A stretch of DNA of 64,000 nucleotides from Bordetella sp. FB-8 (GCF_000382185.1 NZ_KB907784.1:558001-622000), one strand, 5' to 3'. Numbered from the stretch's first letter, positions 47,274 through 57,327 are shown. The notes: a model not told the origin generated them from the letters alone. Translations and numbers: made by a program.

Positions 47274-48566
47274 ATGCACGCACCGGTATCCGATCCGGTC
47301 AAACAGCCGGACCGCCCCAAGCTGCTCCAGGTAATGGGGCCAGGCCTGATCACCGGTGCCTCCGACGACGATCCGAGCGGCATCGCCACCTATTCGCAAA
47401 TCGGCGCCAAGTTCGGCTACGAACTGGCCTGGACCCTGCTGCTGAGCTATCCCTTGATGGCGGCGATCCAGGAAATCAGCGCGCGTATAGGTCGGGTGAC
47501 CGGCTACGGCATCGCGGGCAATCTGCGCCGCCACTACCCGTCATGGCTTTCCCGCGGCATCGTCGGCCTGTTGCTGATTGCCAATATCGTCAATCTGGGA
47601 GCGGACTTGGGTGCGATGGGTGCCGCGCTCACGCTGCTTATCAACGGCCCCGCCCTGCTCTATGTCTGTCTGTTCGGACTGCTATCGGCCGCGCTGGAGA
47701 TCTTCACCCGCTATGCACGATACGTGTCGGCCCTGAAGTGGTTGTGCCTGTCGTTGTTCAGCTACGTGATTTGCGCCTTCGTCGTGCAGGTCCCGTGGGG
47801 CCAGGTCGCCCGGGCCGTAGTCTGGCCCCCGCTCTCCTTCACGCCCGGCTATATCGTGGCCATTGTCGCGGTCATGGGGACGACCATCAGTCCCTATCTC
47901 TTTTTCTGGCAGGCCGAGCAAGAGGTCGAGGACGAACAGGAGCGGCCCGACGGGGCGGGCGATCTCGTTCGCGCACCGTTGCGGGCGCACGCCGAATTCG
48001 CCCGCATCCGCATCGATACGTATCTCGGCATGGCGCTTTCCAACGTTATCGCCTTCTTCATCATCATCACCACCGCAACGACGCTGCACGCGCACGGCCA
48101 GACCGACATCCAGACCTCTGCGCAGGCCGCCGAAGCCCTGCGGGCCGTGGCCGGCCGCTTCACGTTCATTGTTTTCTCGGCGGGCATCCTCGGCACCGGC
48201 ATGCTTACGCTGCCCGTACTCGCCGGCTCGGCCGCCTACGCCGTGGGAGAACTGTTCTCGTGGCGCGTCGGTCTTGCGCGCCTACCCAGGCAGGCCAAGG
48301 CTTTTTATGCCGTCATCATCGCGGCCACCGCGATCGGCGTCGGCTTGAACTTCACGTCCATCGATCCCGTGAAAGCCCTGTACTGGAGCGCTGTCCTCAA
48401 TGGCGTGGTGGCGGCTCCGGTGATGGCCGTCATGATGCATCTTTCGATGCGTCAAGCCATCATGGGCACCTTCACGCTGCCGCCTGTGCTGCGCATCCTC
48501 GGTTGGATCGCGACTTTCGTGATGGCCGCGACAGTATTTGCCATGATCGCCACGTGGATAGCGTGA
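47274..48566 (+). CDS. NRAMP-related transporter with altered metal-site motif
   Basis: The 430-residue membrane protein has 11 or so helices. The NRAMP region in the first helix reads 'TGASDDDPSGIATYSQIG', where classical Mn2+/Fe2+ carriers have DPGN. In the sixth-helix region 'AVMGTTISPYLFFWQAEQEVED' replaces the usual MPHN segment with its metal-binding methionine. It thus belongs to the NRAMP-related group whose substrates include Mg2+ or Al3+ in some members, or are unknown. It follows the collagen-like lipoprotein on the same transcript. The start lacks a clear ribosome-binding site, so coupling to the upstream gene is likely. Confidence 0.85.
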   Translation: MHAPVSDPVKQPDRPKLLQVMGPGLITGASDDDPSGIATYSQIGAKFGYELAWTLLLSYPLMAAIQEISARIGRVTGYGIAGNLRRHYPSWLSRGIVGLLLIANIVNLGADLGAMGAALTLLINGPALLYVCLFGLLSAALEIFTRYARYVSALKWLCLSLFSYVICAFVVQVPWGQVARAVVWPPLSFTPGYIVAIVAVMGTTISPYLFFWQAEQEVEDEQERPDGAGDLVRAPLRAHAEFARIRIDTYLGMALSNVIAFFIIITTATTLHAHGQTDIQTSAQAAEALRAVAGRFTFIVFSAGILGTGMLTLPVLAGSAAYAVGELFSWRVGLARLPRQAKAFYAVIIAATAIGVGLNFTSIDPVKALYWSAVLNGVVAAPVMAVMMHLSMRQAIMGTFTLPPVLRILGWIATFVMAATVFAMIATWIA

Positions 48567-48707
48567 CCGGTCGGCACTGCCCTAGCGTTCGCCATCGGAC
48601 AGATACCGCTCAAAAATAGGAACATACGTGGTCTCGTGATCGAACACTCGTGGCCTTCACCTTTTGTGAAAGCCTAGGTTCCTCGTATATATCCTTGGAG
48701 ATTCACG

Positions 48708-49154
48708 ATGAAATGCACTCATTCCTTGGCTCGGCCGTTCGCCCTAACCGCGCTCGCGGCAGTTCTGCTTCTGGGTGCGGCCGTGTTGGCCAGACCAGCC
48801 GCCGCGGCCGGCACCCAGCCGGCGAGCCGAGCCGATACGCGCATAAACAGCCTTCATTTGCGCCTGCAAATCACTGCCGCGCAGGAGCCTCTCTGGCAGA
48901 CTGTTGCGCAGGTCATGCGCGACAACGACTTAGCCATCGAAGCGCTCGAGAAAGTCCGCGCCGAGGGCAAGAACACTATGACCGCCGTTGACGATCTACG
49001 GTCTTACGGCCAATTGATCGACGCCCATGCCGACGGCGTCAAAAAACTCGAACCGCCATTCGAGGCGCTTTACAAGACCCTGTCGCGTACGCAGAAGCAC
49101 AATGCCGACCTGATTTTCCGCAACGAAAGACACCCTGTACAAAAGAAGGGTTGA
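48708..49154 (+). CDS. Spy/CpxP-like periplasmic protein
   Basis: The 148-residue protein has an N-terminal export signal and a helical body with the Spy/CpxP (LTxxQ) pattern: 'RINSLHLRLQITAAQEPLWQTVAQVMRDN' and 'LEPPFEALYKTLSRTQKHNADLIF'. Spy-like proteins are periplasmic chaperones induced by envelope stress or metal. GGAG lies eight bases before the ATG. The upstream region has no convincing GTACG site; a TTCAC/GTGAA hairpin around 48653-48673 may end the preceding transcript. Confidence 0.82.
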   Translation: MKCTHSLARPFALTALAAVLLLGAAVLARPAAAAGTQPASRADTRINSLHLRLQITAAQEPLWQTVAQVMRDNDLAIEALEKVRAEGKNTMTAVDDLRSYGQLIDAHADGVKKLEPPFEALYKTLSRTQKHNADLIFRNERHPVQKKG

Positions 49155-49241
49155 TTATGGCGACTTCAATCACACGTATGCCGGCGAGGCATTTCATGCG
49201 CAACAAAAGGGTAGCCGCGTCTGGACTCGCCGTCGCGCCGG

Positions 49242-49253
49242 CCTGCCTGCCTG
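49242..49253 (+). repeat. (CCTG)3 tetranucleotide repeat at the frameshift
   Basis: Three CCTG units lie inside the presumed signal peptide of the frameshifted gene. Loss of one unit (4 bp) restores the reading frame. Tetranucleotide tracts are classic slippage sites, but three units is short. Confidence 0.7.
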
Positions 49254-49471
49254 CTCGCGACTCCGACGCTGCGAGCGCAAGAGGCTAACCGCGCAAGACA
49301 ACAGCACACCCATGGACATGAACCCCGGCATGCCGATCGGCATGGCAATGATCGCGGTGATGGCGCCGGCCACTACATAAGCTATCCGGGCTATGTCTAT
49401 GGTGCGCCCCCTCTGGTCTACGGACCATCGGTCGTGCCCCGGCATCAATCTCTTCCTGCCGCTTTGGCTTT

Positions 49472-49485
49472 GTACGCTGTCGTAC
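49472..49485. promoter_or_regulatory. Perfect GTACG-N4-CGTAC inverted repeat (site C)
   Basis: GTACGCTGTCGTAC is a perfect copy of both half-sites, 60-73 bp before the start of the SYLF lipoprotein gene and inside the 3' part of the frameshifted gene. Its distance to the start codon matches that of sites B and F. Confidence 0.7.
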
Positions 49486-49544
49486 CGCACCGGCGCGTGC
49501 ATCGGCGTAAGTTCGGGTAACTCACATCCCATCAGGAGAACATC

Positions 49545-50138
49545 GTGCTAAGAAGAAAATTCATACTGGGCACGCCCGGGTCGATTCTTGCAATCGGCTT
49601 CGCCGTCTCGGGCTGCACCATGACCGGCATGTCCGACGTCAAGACTCAAAGAGAACAGACCGACAAGCGCCACACAATTGACTCCGGAGTGGACTCGACC
49701 TTGACACGCCTTTATGCGGCTGCGAACGGTTCGCGCCAACTCGTCGAGAAAGCCCACGGTGTTCTGGTATTTCCGTCGGTCATCGATGCGGGCTTTGTCG
49801 TCGGCGGACAATACGGCGAAGGCGCGTTGCGCATCCATGGCCGCACGAGCGGGTACTACAGTACGGTTACCGGATCAGTGGGATGGCAGGCCGGGGCGCA
49901 GTCGCGTGCGATCATCTTTCTTTTCATGACGGAGGAATCGCTCAACAAGTTCCACAATGCCAAGGGCTGGTCTGCCGGCGGCGACGCATCGGTAGCTGTG
50001 CTGAAAATCGGCGCAAACGGCGCTGTCGACACCAGCACCGCAACCGGAGATGTCGATGCGTTCGTGCTGTCCAATGGCGGCCTGATGGCGGGAGTTTCGC
50101 TTCAAGGCACCAAGGTCACCCGGCTCAAATCGCTATAG
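49545..50138 (+). CDS. SYLF/YSC84-domain lipoprotein
   Basis: The 197-residue protein begins with GTG at 49545 after CAGGAG. It has a lipobox (AVSGC) and a SYLF domain: '[28 protein letters not shown]', '[19 protein letters not shown]', '[20 protein letters not shown]'. SYLF domains bind lipids in eukaryotic YSC84; bacterial members are exported lipoproteins of unclear, envelope-stress-linked function. Transketolase begins eight bases after its stop, so the two genes form one transcript controlled from site C. Confidence 0.9.
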   Translation: MLRRKFILGTPGSILAIGFAVSGCTMTGMSDVKTQREQTDKRHTIDSGVDSTLTRLYAAANGSRQLVEKAHGVLVFPSVIDAGFVVGGQYGEGALRIHGRTSGYYSTVTGSVGWQAGAQSRAIIFLFMTEESLNKFHNAKGWSAGGDASVAVLKIGANGAVDTSTATGDVDAFVLSNGGLMAGVSLQGTKVTRLKSL

Positions 50139-50146
50139 CCGGCCCG

Positions 50147-52198
50147 ATGGACAACCAGACCCTGGACGCGCTGTGCGTCGACACACTGCGTTTTCTTTCC
50201 ATCGACGCGGTACAGCTAGCCCATAGCGGGCATCCCGGGCTACCGCTCGGCGCCGCGCCCATGGCTTACGCGCTGTGGTCCCGCTTTCTCAGGCACAACC
50301 CGGCCAATCCGGCATGGTTCGACCGTGACCGCTTCGTGCTGTCGGCGGGGCACGGCTCCATGCTGCTGTACAGCCTGCTGCATCTGACCGGCTATGACCT
50401 ACCGCTCGAGGAGATAAAGCGTTTTCGGCAGTGGGGTAGTCGCACGCCGGGCCACCCCGAGCGCGGCCTGACCCCCGGTGTGGAAACCACGACCGGACCG
50501 TTAGGCCAGGGATTCGCCAACGGCGTGGGCATGGCCATTGCCCAGGCCCATCTCGCCGCACGCTACAACCGCCCTGGCTACGACATCGTCGATCACTACA
50601 CCTACGGCATCGTCAGCGATGGGGATCTGATGGAAGGCGTTGCGTCGGAAGCGGCTTCCCTGGCCGGCCATTTGCGGCTTGGCAAACTGGTCTACCTGTA
50701 CGACGACAACCAGGTCACGCTTTCCGCGGGCACCAGCATCGCGTTTACCGAGGACCGTGCCCAGCGTTTCAGGGCCTACGGCTGGCACACCCAATGCGTT
50801 GAAGACGGCAACGATCTTGCTACCATCGGCCAAGCTCTGGCTCATGCCCGCGCCGAAACGCAACGCCCATCCCTGATCCTGGTGCATACGCACCTGGGTT
50901 ACGGATCGCCCAACAAGCAGGACACATACAAGGCACACGGTTCGCCGCTCGGTGAGGAAGAAGTGCGCCTGACCAAGCAGAACCTGGGCTGGCCGATCGA
51001 GCCGGCCTTCTATATTCCCGCCGCAGCTCAGACGCGTTTTCATCGCGCTCGAGTGGAAGGCTCGCAGCAAGAGGCCGAATGGAACGCCCTGATCGCCTCT
51101 TATACCCAGGCATTTCCCGTGCTTGCCGAAGAACTGCAACAGACAATGCAAGGGGAATTGCCCGATGGCTGGGACCGCGACATTCCGCATTTCCCCGCCG
51201 ATGCCACAGGCATGGCCACACGGTTCGCATCGGGCCGGGTCATGAATGCGATAGCGCCGCACCTTCCCGCGCTGTTCGGCGGCTCGGCGGACCTCGATCC
51301 CTCGACCTTTACCGCGCTGTCGGGCCTTGGGGACTTCGCCGCGCCCGGCGCCGACGCCCACGATAGGCAGGGTTCCAACGGGGGCGGCTGGAACCACGCA
51401 GGTCGCAATCTGCACTTCGGCGTGCGCGAGCATGCCATGGGCGCGATCCTGAACGGACTGGCCGCGCATGGCGGCATCATTCCGTTCGGTGCGACTTTCC
51501 TGATCTTCTCGGACTATATGCGCCCGCCGATCCGGCTTGCCGCGCTCATGCATCTTCATGTGATCCTTGTTTTTACGCACGACAGCCTGGCGCTGGGCGA
51601 AGACGGTTCAACGCACCAGCCCGTCGAGCAGCTCGCGAGCCTGCGGTCCGTGCCAGGACTGCATGTCATGCGTCCCGCCGACGCCAACGAGACAGCCCAA
51701 GCCTGGCGCCTGGCGCTGGAAACGAAAGACCGGCCCACCGCGCTCGTCCTGACGCGGCAGGACGTGCCGACTTTCGACCGCACCCGATTCGCCGCCGCCG
51801 ACGGACTGCGGCGCGGCGGCTACGTACTTGCCGACGCTCCCGGTGGGGAGCCGGCGCTGATCCTGATCGCCACCGGCTCCGAGGTCGCACTGGCGATGGC
51901 CGCGCGCGAACAATTGCTGGCGCGGCATATCGCGGTGCGCGTGGTTTCACTGCCTTGCTGGACCTTGTTCGACGCCCAGGAGCAGGCATACCGGGATGCC
52001 GTGCTGCCTGCGTCGGTGGGCGCGCGACTCGCGATCGAGGCAGGCGTAGCGCAAGGCTGGCATCGCTACATCGGCGATCGCGGCGGCGTGCTCGGCATAG
52101 ACGGCTATGGCGCCTCGGCGCCGGCCGACGTATTGCTGCGCGAATATGGGTTCACCGTCGACAACGTCTGCGCGCGCGCCCTGGCGCTGCTAGGGTAA
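50147..52198 (+). CDS. tkt: Transketolase
   Basis: Transketolase moves two-carbon units between sugar phosphates using thiamine diphosphate. The 683-residue protein has '[20 protein letters not shown]', the cofactor loop '[20 protein letters not shown]', '[11 protein letters not shown]', and the second domain '[20 protein letters not shown]' and '[20 protein letters not shown]'. The ATG at 50147 is the family start; the frame is open upstream inside the SYLF gene. It converges with phosphoglucomutase, overlapping by nine bases. Probably a second, stress-linked copy beside a housekeeping one elsewhere. Confidence 0.94.
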   Translation: MDNQTLDALCVDTLRFLSIDAVQLAHSGHPGLPLGAAPMAYALWSRFLRHNPANPAWFDRDRFVLSAGHGSMLLYSLLHLTGYDLPLEEIKRFRQWGSRTPGHPERGLTPGVETTTGPLGQGFANGVGMAIAQAHLAARYNRPGYDIVDHYTYGIVSDGDLMEGVASEAASLAGHLRLGKLVYLYDDNQVTLSAGTSIAFTEDRAQRFRAYGWHTQCVEDGNDLATIGQALAHARAETQRPSLILVHTHLGYGSPNKQDTYKAHGSPLGEEEVRLTKQNLGWPIEPAFYIPAAAQTRFHRARVEGSQQEAEWNALIASYTQAFPVLAEELQQTMQGELPDGWDRDIPHFPADATGMATRFASGRVMNAIAPHLPALFGGSADLDPSTFTALSGLGDFAAPGADAHDRQGSNGGGWNHAGRNLHFGVREHAMGAILNGLAAHGGIIPFGATFLIFSDYMRPPIRLAALMHLHVILVFTHDSLALGEDGSTHQPVEQLASLRSVPGLHVMRPADANETAQAWRLALETKDRPTALVLTRQDVPTFDRTRFAAADGLRRGGYVLADAPGGEPALILIATGSEVALAMAAREQLLARHIAVRVVSLPCWTLFDAQEQAYRDAVLPASVGARLAIEAGVAQGWHRYIGDRGGVLGIDGYGASAPADVLLREYGFTVDNVCARALALLG

Positions 52199-53845
52199 CA
52201 ACGCCACGCGCAACGCATCGTCGACCATCGCCTGGGCCTGATCGACGATGCGCGTGAGGTGTTCGTCGCCGAGGAAACTCTCCGCATAGATCTTGTAGAT
52301 ATCTTCGGTGCCCGATGGCCGCGCGGCGAACCATCCATTCTTGGCCACTACCTTGATGCCGCCGATGGCCGCGCCGTTGCCCGGCGCACGATCGAGCACC
52401 TGCTCGATCTTCTCGCCCGCCAATTCGGCGTGGGTAACCTGCGCCGGCGCAAGCCGGGCCAGCCGTGCGCGCTGCGGCGCCGTCGCCGCCGCCTGGATGC
52501 GACGCTCGACTGGGGCGCCCAACTGTCCGGCTAGCTCCTGGTAGCGCTCCGCGGGGTCGCGACCCATCCGTATCGTCATTTCCGCGGCCAGCAAGGCAGG
52601 CACCATGCCGTCCTTGTCGGTCGTCCAGGCCGTGCCATCGCGCCTCAGGCAGCTCGCTCCGGCGCTCTCTTCACCCGCATAACCCAGCGAGCCCTCGAGC
52701 AGGCCGTCCGAAAACCATTTGAATCCCGCCGGCACTTCGTAGAGCGCCCGGCCGTGCTTGCTCGCCACACGATCGATCATCTGGCTGCTGACAACAGTCT
52801 TGCCCACTGCCGCATCCGTACGCCACCCAGGCCGGTGCGTGTAGAGATAATCGACGAGAACAGCCAGATAGTGATTCGGCGCCAGCAAACCGGCGTGCCG
52901 GGTGACGATGCCGTGCCGGTCGTGGTCGGTATCGCATGCGAAAGCCACATCGAAGCCATCCCGCTGACCGATCAGCGCCTGCATCGCATAGGGCGACGAG
53001 GGGTCCATGCGGATGCGCCCATCCCAATCGACGCTCATGAAGCCGAAAGTCGGATCGACGATATCGTCGATCACGGTGAGATTCAGGCCGTAGCGCGCGG
53101 CGATCGGTTTCCAGTAATGTACGCCCGCGCCGCCCAGCGGATCGACGCCCAGGCGGATCGGCGAACCGCGCACGATGTCCATATCGATGACACCGGCCAG
53201 ATCACCCACATAGACATTGAGAAAATCATGCCGATGCATCGTCGCGGCACGTATCGCCCTGGACAGCGGCATGCGGCGCACTCCCTGGAGCCGACTTTCG
53301 AGCAGGCGGTTCGCCGCCGCTTCGATCCAGCCCGTCGCGGCCTCGCCGGCCGGCCCACCGTTGGACGGGTTGTATTTGAAGCCGCCGCTTTCCGGCGGAT
53401 TGTGCGAAGGCGTCACGACGATGCCGTCGGCCAGGCCAGCGGCACGGTTGCGGTTATAGGCGACAATGGCATGGGATATTGCCGGAGTAGGCGTATATTC
53501 TCCGTTTTGCGCGATCATGACCTCCACGCCGTTGGCCGCCAGGACTTCAAGCGCACTCGCGTAGGCCGGCTCGGAAAGCGCGTGCGTGTCAATGCCGATG
53601 AACAGTGGGCCGTCTGTCCCCTGCCGCGCGCGATACAGGCAAATAGCCTGCGTAATCGCCAGGACATGCCACTCGTTGAAACTGCATGTCAGCGAAGATC
53701 CTCGATGCCCGGACGTTCCGAACGCGACCCGCTGTTCCGTTATCGAAGGATCCGGCCGATCACTGTAATAGGCCGTGATCAGCCGGGGCACATTGACCCG
53801 TATCGAACGGGGTGCCGGCTTTCCGGCCTGCGGACTGACATACAT
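52190..53845 (-). CDS. pgm: Phosphoglucomutase (alpha-D-glucose phosphate specific)
   Basis: Pgm interconverts glucose-6-phosphate and glucose-1-phosphate, the precursor of UDP-glucose. The 551-residue protein has '[11 protein letters not shown]', the phosphoserine loop '[19 protein letters not shown]', the metal loop '[11 protein letters not shown]', the sugar loop '[15 protein letters not shown]' and the phosphate loop '[16 protein letters not shown]'. It lies 32 bp after pgi on the same strand. UDP-glucose made from its product is the substrate of the island's glucan synthase, which makes the grouping meaningful. Confidence 0.95.
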   Translation of the reverse strand: MYVSPQAGKPAPRSIRVNVPRLITAYYSDRPDPSITEQRVAFGTSGHRGSSLTCSFNEWHVLAITQAICLYRARQGTDGPLFIGIDTHALSEPAYASALEVLAANGVEVMIAQNGEYTPTPAISHAIVAYNRNRAAGLADGIVVTPSHNPPESGGFKYNPSNGGPAGEAATGWIEAAANRLLESRLQGVRRMPLSRAIRAATMHRHDFLNVYVGDLAGVIDMDIVRGSPIRLGVDPLGGAGVHYWKPIAARYGLNLTVIDDIVDPTFGFMSVDWDGRIRMDPSSPYAMQALIGQRDGFDVAFACDTDHDRHGIVTRHAGLLAPNHYLAVLVDYLYTHRPGWRTDAAVGKTVVSSQMIDRVASKHGRALYEVPAGFKWFSDGLLEGSLGYAGEESAGASCLRRDGTAWTTDKDGMVPALLAAEMTIRMGRDPAERYQELAGQLGAPVERRIQAAATAPQRARLARLAPAQVTHAELAGEKIEQVLDRAPGNGAAIGGIKVVAKNGWFAARPSGTEDIYKIYAESFLGDEHLTRIVDQAQAMVDDALRVALLP

Positions 53846-53877
53846 ACCTGCTCTCCCTGCCCAGACTAGGTTTATAG

Positions 53878-55545
53878 CTACGACGCCCGCTGATAGCGAT
53901 ACTGTCGTATCAGGGCGTTGGTCGAGCTATCGTGGTCCAGCCAATCCGGAGCCTCTTCCCGGGCTTCAGGCTGAATCTTCACTGCGATCCGCTTTCCCGG
54001 TTCGAAGCCCCGTTGATCGAACGAATCGATGTTCCGGATCGTGCCTTGCGTGAAAATGCTGTGCTCGTAAAGGGCGACGAGTTTGCCCAGCGTTTCAGGA
54101 GTCAGGCATTCGGCAAGAATTGTGCTTGAGGGACGATTGCCCTCGCAGACGAGATACGACGCCAGCCAGGGCGGCGTGCCATCGGTCTCTGCCTGAGTCA
54201 CTGTCGTACCGAAGGCGAGCGCCTCGGTCTGCGCGAATAGATTCGCCGTCATCAAGTCATGCGTAGGGTCATGCGGATCCAGGCTCCGGCCGAATCCGAT
54301 GAAATCGCACGGAATGACATGGGTATCCTGGTGCCCCAGTGGATAAACCGCGTGCTGTTCGTTGGCGCCCGGTTCGCCCCAATAGATCTGGCCGGTCGGA
54401 TAGGCGAACCGTGTTTCATCACACGAGACATGCTTGCCATTACTCTGAACTGCCAACTGCTGGAGGTACACGGGAAAGCGCTTCATATAATGATCATAAG
54501 GCAGTACTGCGACCGTCTGCGCACCAAAGAAATTGCTATACCAGATCGAAAGCAGCGCCATCAGCACCGGCAGATTGCGTTCGAATGGCGCGGTGCGGAA
54601 ATGTCGGTCCATTGCATGAATTCCGGCCAGCAGCCCACAAAAATTCTCGGGTCCTATGGCCATCATGATCGACAGACCTCCTGCGGAATTCATCGAATAC
54701 CGGCCCGCGACCTGGTCTCTGAGGCGAAACATATATTCCGTGTCGATGCCGAAATCCGCCACGCCTTGCGCGTTGGTCGACACGGCGACAAAATGGTGGC
54801 GTATTGCGCCCTGATCGCCCAGCGCGCGCAGACTCCACTCGCGGGCAAGACGGACGTTGCCCAAGGTTTCGGCCGCAGAGAAGGACTGAGAGCAAATGAT
54901 GAACATTGTCTCCTCGGGGTCGAGATCGCGGGTTTTTTCGAAAAAATCGGCCTCATCCGCACTGGAGACGAAGCGGAATTTCATATTGCCCTGGCTATAG
55001 TGGCGCAATGCTTCGTAGGCCATGTCCGGGCCCAGACCGTAACCCCCGACACCAATATTGACGATGTTACGAATCGGGCGGCCCGTGTGGCCGCGCCAGA
55101 GGCCGGCGCGGACGTCTTCGCAAAAAGCGGTCATGCGCTCCAGTACCACATTGGCGCCAGGCAGGACATCGTTGTCGTCGACAAATGTGCGCTCGCTGAA
55201 CGACGCGCACAAGGCCGCGCGCAGCGTAGTTCTCTGCTCGGTTACGTTGATCGCGACGCCGGTGAACATCGCTTCGATGCGCTGCGCCATATCGCACTCG
55301 CGGACCAGTCGCAACAAGAGCGCGATCGTCTCGCCGGTTACCCGATGCTTGGAATAATCGAAATAGAGACCGGCCGCATAAAGCACCATGCGTTCGCGAC
55401 GAAAGGGGTCATTCACAAAAAAGTCCCGCAGGTGCAAGTCGCGGATCTGCCGATGATGCGCCACCAGCGCTTGCCAGGCTGGACTTTCGGTAAGCGGCGC
55501 CATCGGCATGCCGACCGGTCGCGGTCGCTGCAATATCGATTTCAT
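53878..55545 (-). CDS. pgi: Glucose-6-phosphate isomerase
   Basis: Pgi interconverts fructose-6-phosphate and glucose-6-phosphate. The 555-residue protein has 'VNIGVGGYGLGPDMAYEAL', 'SFSAAETLGNVRLAREW', 'YWGEPGANEQHAVYPLGHQ' and 'NIDSFDQRGFEPGKRIA', the last two being the PROSITE-type Pgi signatures. It stands between a HAD phosphatase gene (23 bp upstream) and pgm. With transaldolase and transketolase, it can turn pentose or triose phosphates into glucose-6-phosphate for glucan synthesis. Confidence 0.95.
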   Translation of the reverse strand: MKSILQRPRPVGMPMAPLTESPAWQALVAHHRQIRDLHLRDFFVNDPFRRERMVLYAAGLYFDYSKHRVTGETIALLLRLVRECDMAQRIEAMFTGVAINVTEQRTTLRAALCASFSERTFVDDNDVLPGANVVLERMTAFCEDVRAGLWRGHTGRPIRNIVNIGVGGYGLGPDMAYEALRHYSQGNMKFRFVSSADEADFFEKTRDLDPEETMFIICSQSFSAAETLGNVRLAREWSLRALGDQGAIRHHFVAVSTNAQGVADFGIDTEYMFRLRDQVAGRYSMNSAGGLSIMMAIGPENFCGLLAGIHAMDRHFRTAPFERNLPVLMALLSIWYSNFFGAQTVAVLPYDHYMKRFPVYLQQLAVQSNGKHVSCDETRFAYPTGQIYWGEPGANEQHAVYPLGHQDTHVIPCDFIGFGRSLDPHDPTHDLMTANLFAQTEALAFGTTVTQAETDGTPPWLASYLVCEGNRPSSTILAECLTPETLGKLVALYEHSIFTQGTIRNIDSFDQRGFEPGKRIAVKIQPEAREEAPDWLDHDSSTNALIRQYRYQRAS

Positions 55546-55568
55546 GAAAATTCCTTGTCAAATATTGA

Positions 55569-56246
55569 CTACCTAGCGCTGCGCGATCGAGCAGCCAGAA
55601 CGGCTTCGTTCAGATCACCGATATGCTCGATGACGACATCGGCCGGCGGATAGGCGATGGCCGCCGGGTCCCGCGCGTAGTGCCCCTGGCGTGGAAATAC
55701 CGTTGTCAGGCGGCTCTCCCATCTTTGCTTCATCGTCGACAGAATGCGCAATTTGTCGTCGACCATCACATAGCGTCGGGCGGGATAGCACTTTGCAATC
55801 TCATCGAGCATCGTCTCTTTGTGGATATAGATCAGCACGCGGCCGCGCACCTCCGCCCACAACCCGGCGCGTTTTATCTTGTGCGGTTGGAACACGGCAT
55901 CGCCATCGGAGACAATAACGGTCTTGCCCATGGCACGCAGACGTCGCAAGGCCTCCAGCGCCCCGGGATACAGACGACTGGAAAACGGGTAGTCGATCAG
56001 GAATGAAGACATCCGCATCACGGGCGCATCACTGCGGTCTTTGCGTCGCAAGCGCTGCAATGCCCCCAGGTAATCCACGTAGCCCAGTTCGACACGCAAG
56101 GCTTCGGAAATCACCCAATACCTGTCGCTGTCGATTTGCCCAAATTCATCGACCATGCGAGCGCGCAAGTCTTCCAGTAGCGCATCGTTGTCCAAAAGCG
56201 TGTTGTCGCAATCGAAGAGAAGGATTAGGTCATCGGAATCTGGCAT
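55569..56246 (-). CDS. HAD-superfamily hydrolase
   Basis: The 225-residue protein has the HAD motif I 'LLFDCDNTLLDN', motif II in 'KTVIVSDGDAVF' and motif III/IV around 'RRYVMVDDKLRIL'. These enzymes usually remove phosphate from a sugar phosphate or nucleotide. The ATG at 56246 has AGAGGAAA before it, and the upstream part of the frame lacks homology. It appears to be the first gene of the HAD/pgi/pgm operon, with GTACG-like site F 73-86 bp upstream. The substrate is unknown. Confidence 0.85.
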   Translation of the reverse strand: MPDSDDLILLFDCDNTLLDNDALLEDLRARMVDEFGQIDSDRYWVISEALRVELGYVDYLGALQRLRRKDRSDAPVMRMSSFLIDYPFSSRLYPGALEALRRLRAMGKTVIVSDGDAVFQPHKIKRAGLWAEVRGRVLIYIHKETMLDEIAKCYPARRYVMVDDKLRILSTMKQRWESRLTTVFPRQGHYARDPAAIAYPPADVVIEHIGDLNEAVLAARSRSAR

Positions 56247-56318
56247 TTTTCCTCTTGCACGAAGTCGCCGCGACCATCGGAACTGCATGCAGTCTGAACG
56301 CGAAGCACCATGTCATCT

Positions 56319-56332
56319 GTCTGCCAGCGTAC
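56319..56332. promoter_or_regulatory. GTACG-N4-CGTAC-like site F
   Basis: GTCTGCCAGCGTAC has a perfect right half-site and a left half with two differences. It lies 73-86 bp before the HAD gene of the HAD/pgi/pgm operon, the same distance as the better copies. It shares the CCAGCGTACA core with site D. Confidence 0.45.
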
Positions 56333-56409
56333 ACACCCCCGTGTCTTACGCGAATGGATGGGGTTCAGTCTCGTTCCTGCGCATATCGCCCAAGCCATGA
56401 GCCGGCCGA

Positions 56410-57327
56410 TCAGGTCCCGAGTTTGCGCGCATCCTCGAAGGCCTTAGCCCACTTCGCATACTGCCCGGCGATGCGGTCCGCCGCCTGCTTGCGCGTGGCC
56501 TTGCCGGCCACGTAATCGGCAATGGCATCATGAAAACTGGTTCGCCCCACGGCGAATCCGATGAAACCGTCGACTTGCGCCGCGGTCTCGATCCAAGCGA
56601 TCACCTTCTTCTCATCGGCCCCACGCCCCAGCACGATGCAGCCGACATGGCCACGCCCGCCTCGGCGCGCCGCCACGACCATACTGCGGCAGTCTTCGCG
56701 GCAAGCCAGTCCTTCGATTTTCCAGACGACCGGCTCCACGCCGGCATCCTGCAAGGCGGTTATCGCGGCCAACATCAGGGGGGGCCGCATAGTCAGGTCG
56801 TAGACCGAAGGATCGTCATGCGCGTCCTGCAACTGCCCCGCCGTGGCGGGCACCAGCAATTCGAACATCAGCATTCGGTTCGTTCTGCGGCAATATTGCG
56901 AAAGCATCCTGAGCCGGGCAAGCTGACGCAGGTTCATCGCCGCATCGTCTTGCGGGTTGTAACGGACCAGCACTTTGGCGAACGTCGGGTCGACCGCTTC
57001 GATATGCGCCGCGAAATCATCGCCGTATTCGAACTGAAACTCGTCGGAACCGCTGCGCTCGACCGATACGGCCGTTGTATAGCCACGAGCGCGCGCATCG
57101 CGCAGGATCCCGGCGCCGAAGGCTTCATCGACCAGTACGCCAGCGAAGCGCCCGCACACGGCATGCTCGGCGGCCTGCAGGAAGCCTTCGTAAATAACCT
57201 GCTTGCTATCTACGATCCGCGCCTGCTGCCGGACATCCAGCGGAAATCCGAAATGGAACAGGTCGCTCACATAGGAGTTGCGATGGTCGAAAGGCAACAG
57301 ATAAAGGCGGTGCGCGCAGTCCGACAT
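56410..57327 (-). CDS. DUF2090/IolC-like aldolase-family protein
   Basis: The 305-residue protein begins 'LYLLPFDHRNSYVSDLF' and has 'GVLVDEAFGAGILRDARARG' and 'VEPVVWKIEGLACREDC', typical of the DUF2090 domain found at the C-terminus of inositol-pathway IolC and of class I aldolase-like proteins. A lysine in 'VVWKIEG' could form a Schiff base. It probably cleaves or binds a sugar phosphate, but the substrate is unknown. It follows a small secreted-protein gene with adjacent stop and start (TAG/ATG), so the two are coupled. Confidence 0.8.
   Translation of the reverse strand: MSDCAHRLYLLPFDHRNSYVSDLFHFGFPLDVRQQARIVDSKQVIYEGFLQAAEHAVCGRFAGVLVDEAFGAGILRDARARGYTTAVSVERSGSDEFQFEYGDDFAAHIEAVDPTFAKVLVRYNPQDDAAMNLRQLARLRMLSQYCRRTNRMLMFELLVPATAGQLQDAHDDPSVYDLTMRPPLMLAAITALQDAGVEPVVWKIEGLACREDCRSMVVAARRGGRGHVGCIVLGRGADEKKVIAWIETAAQVDGFIGFAVGRTSFHDAIADYVAGKATRKQAADRIAGQYAKWAKAFEDARKLGT

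Larger units (their letters stand above)
49157..49520 (+). pseudogene. Frameshifted small secreted protein gene
   Basis: An ATG at 49157, two bases after the Spy-like stop and with AAGAAGGG before it, opens a frame that ends after 43 codons at 49288. From the CCTG repeat (49242-49253, three copies) the other frame continues to 49520 and encodes a histidine- and tyrosine-rich tail ('THGHEPRHADRHGNDRG', 'GHYISYPGYVYGAPPLVYGP') of the kind seen in small exported proteins. Removing one CCTG unit would join them into a 119-residue protein with signal peptide 'MRNKRVAASGLAVAPACLL'. Decay, a switch by slippage, or sequencing error are all possible. Moderate confidence. Confidence 0.5.

Noticed and set aside
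48653..48673. TTCAC/GTGAA hairpin before the Spy-like gene, considered as a Crp-type site or terminator
   Set aside because: The spacing does not fit a Crp box and no T-run follows; mentioned only as a possible stem.
49312..49380. Short Met-rich frame (MDMNPGMPIGMAMIAVM) in the frameshifted region
   Set aside because: It has no ribosome-binding site, and the alternative frame gives a more protein-like His/Tyr-rich tail.
53898..53911. GATACTGTCGTATC palindrome inside the end of pgi
   Set aside because: It resembles the GTACG sites in symmetry but not in half-site sequence, and it is within conserved coding sequence.
54190..54215. CTGTCGTACCG in pgi, similar to the right half of site C
   Set aside because: Only one half-site matches and it lies within coding sequence.
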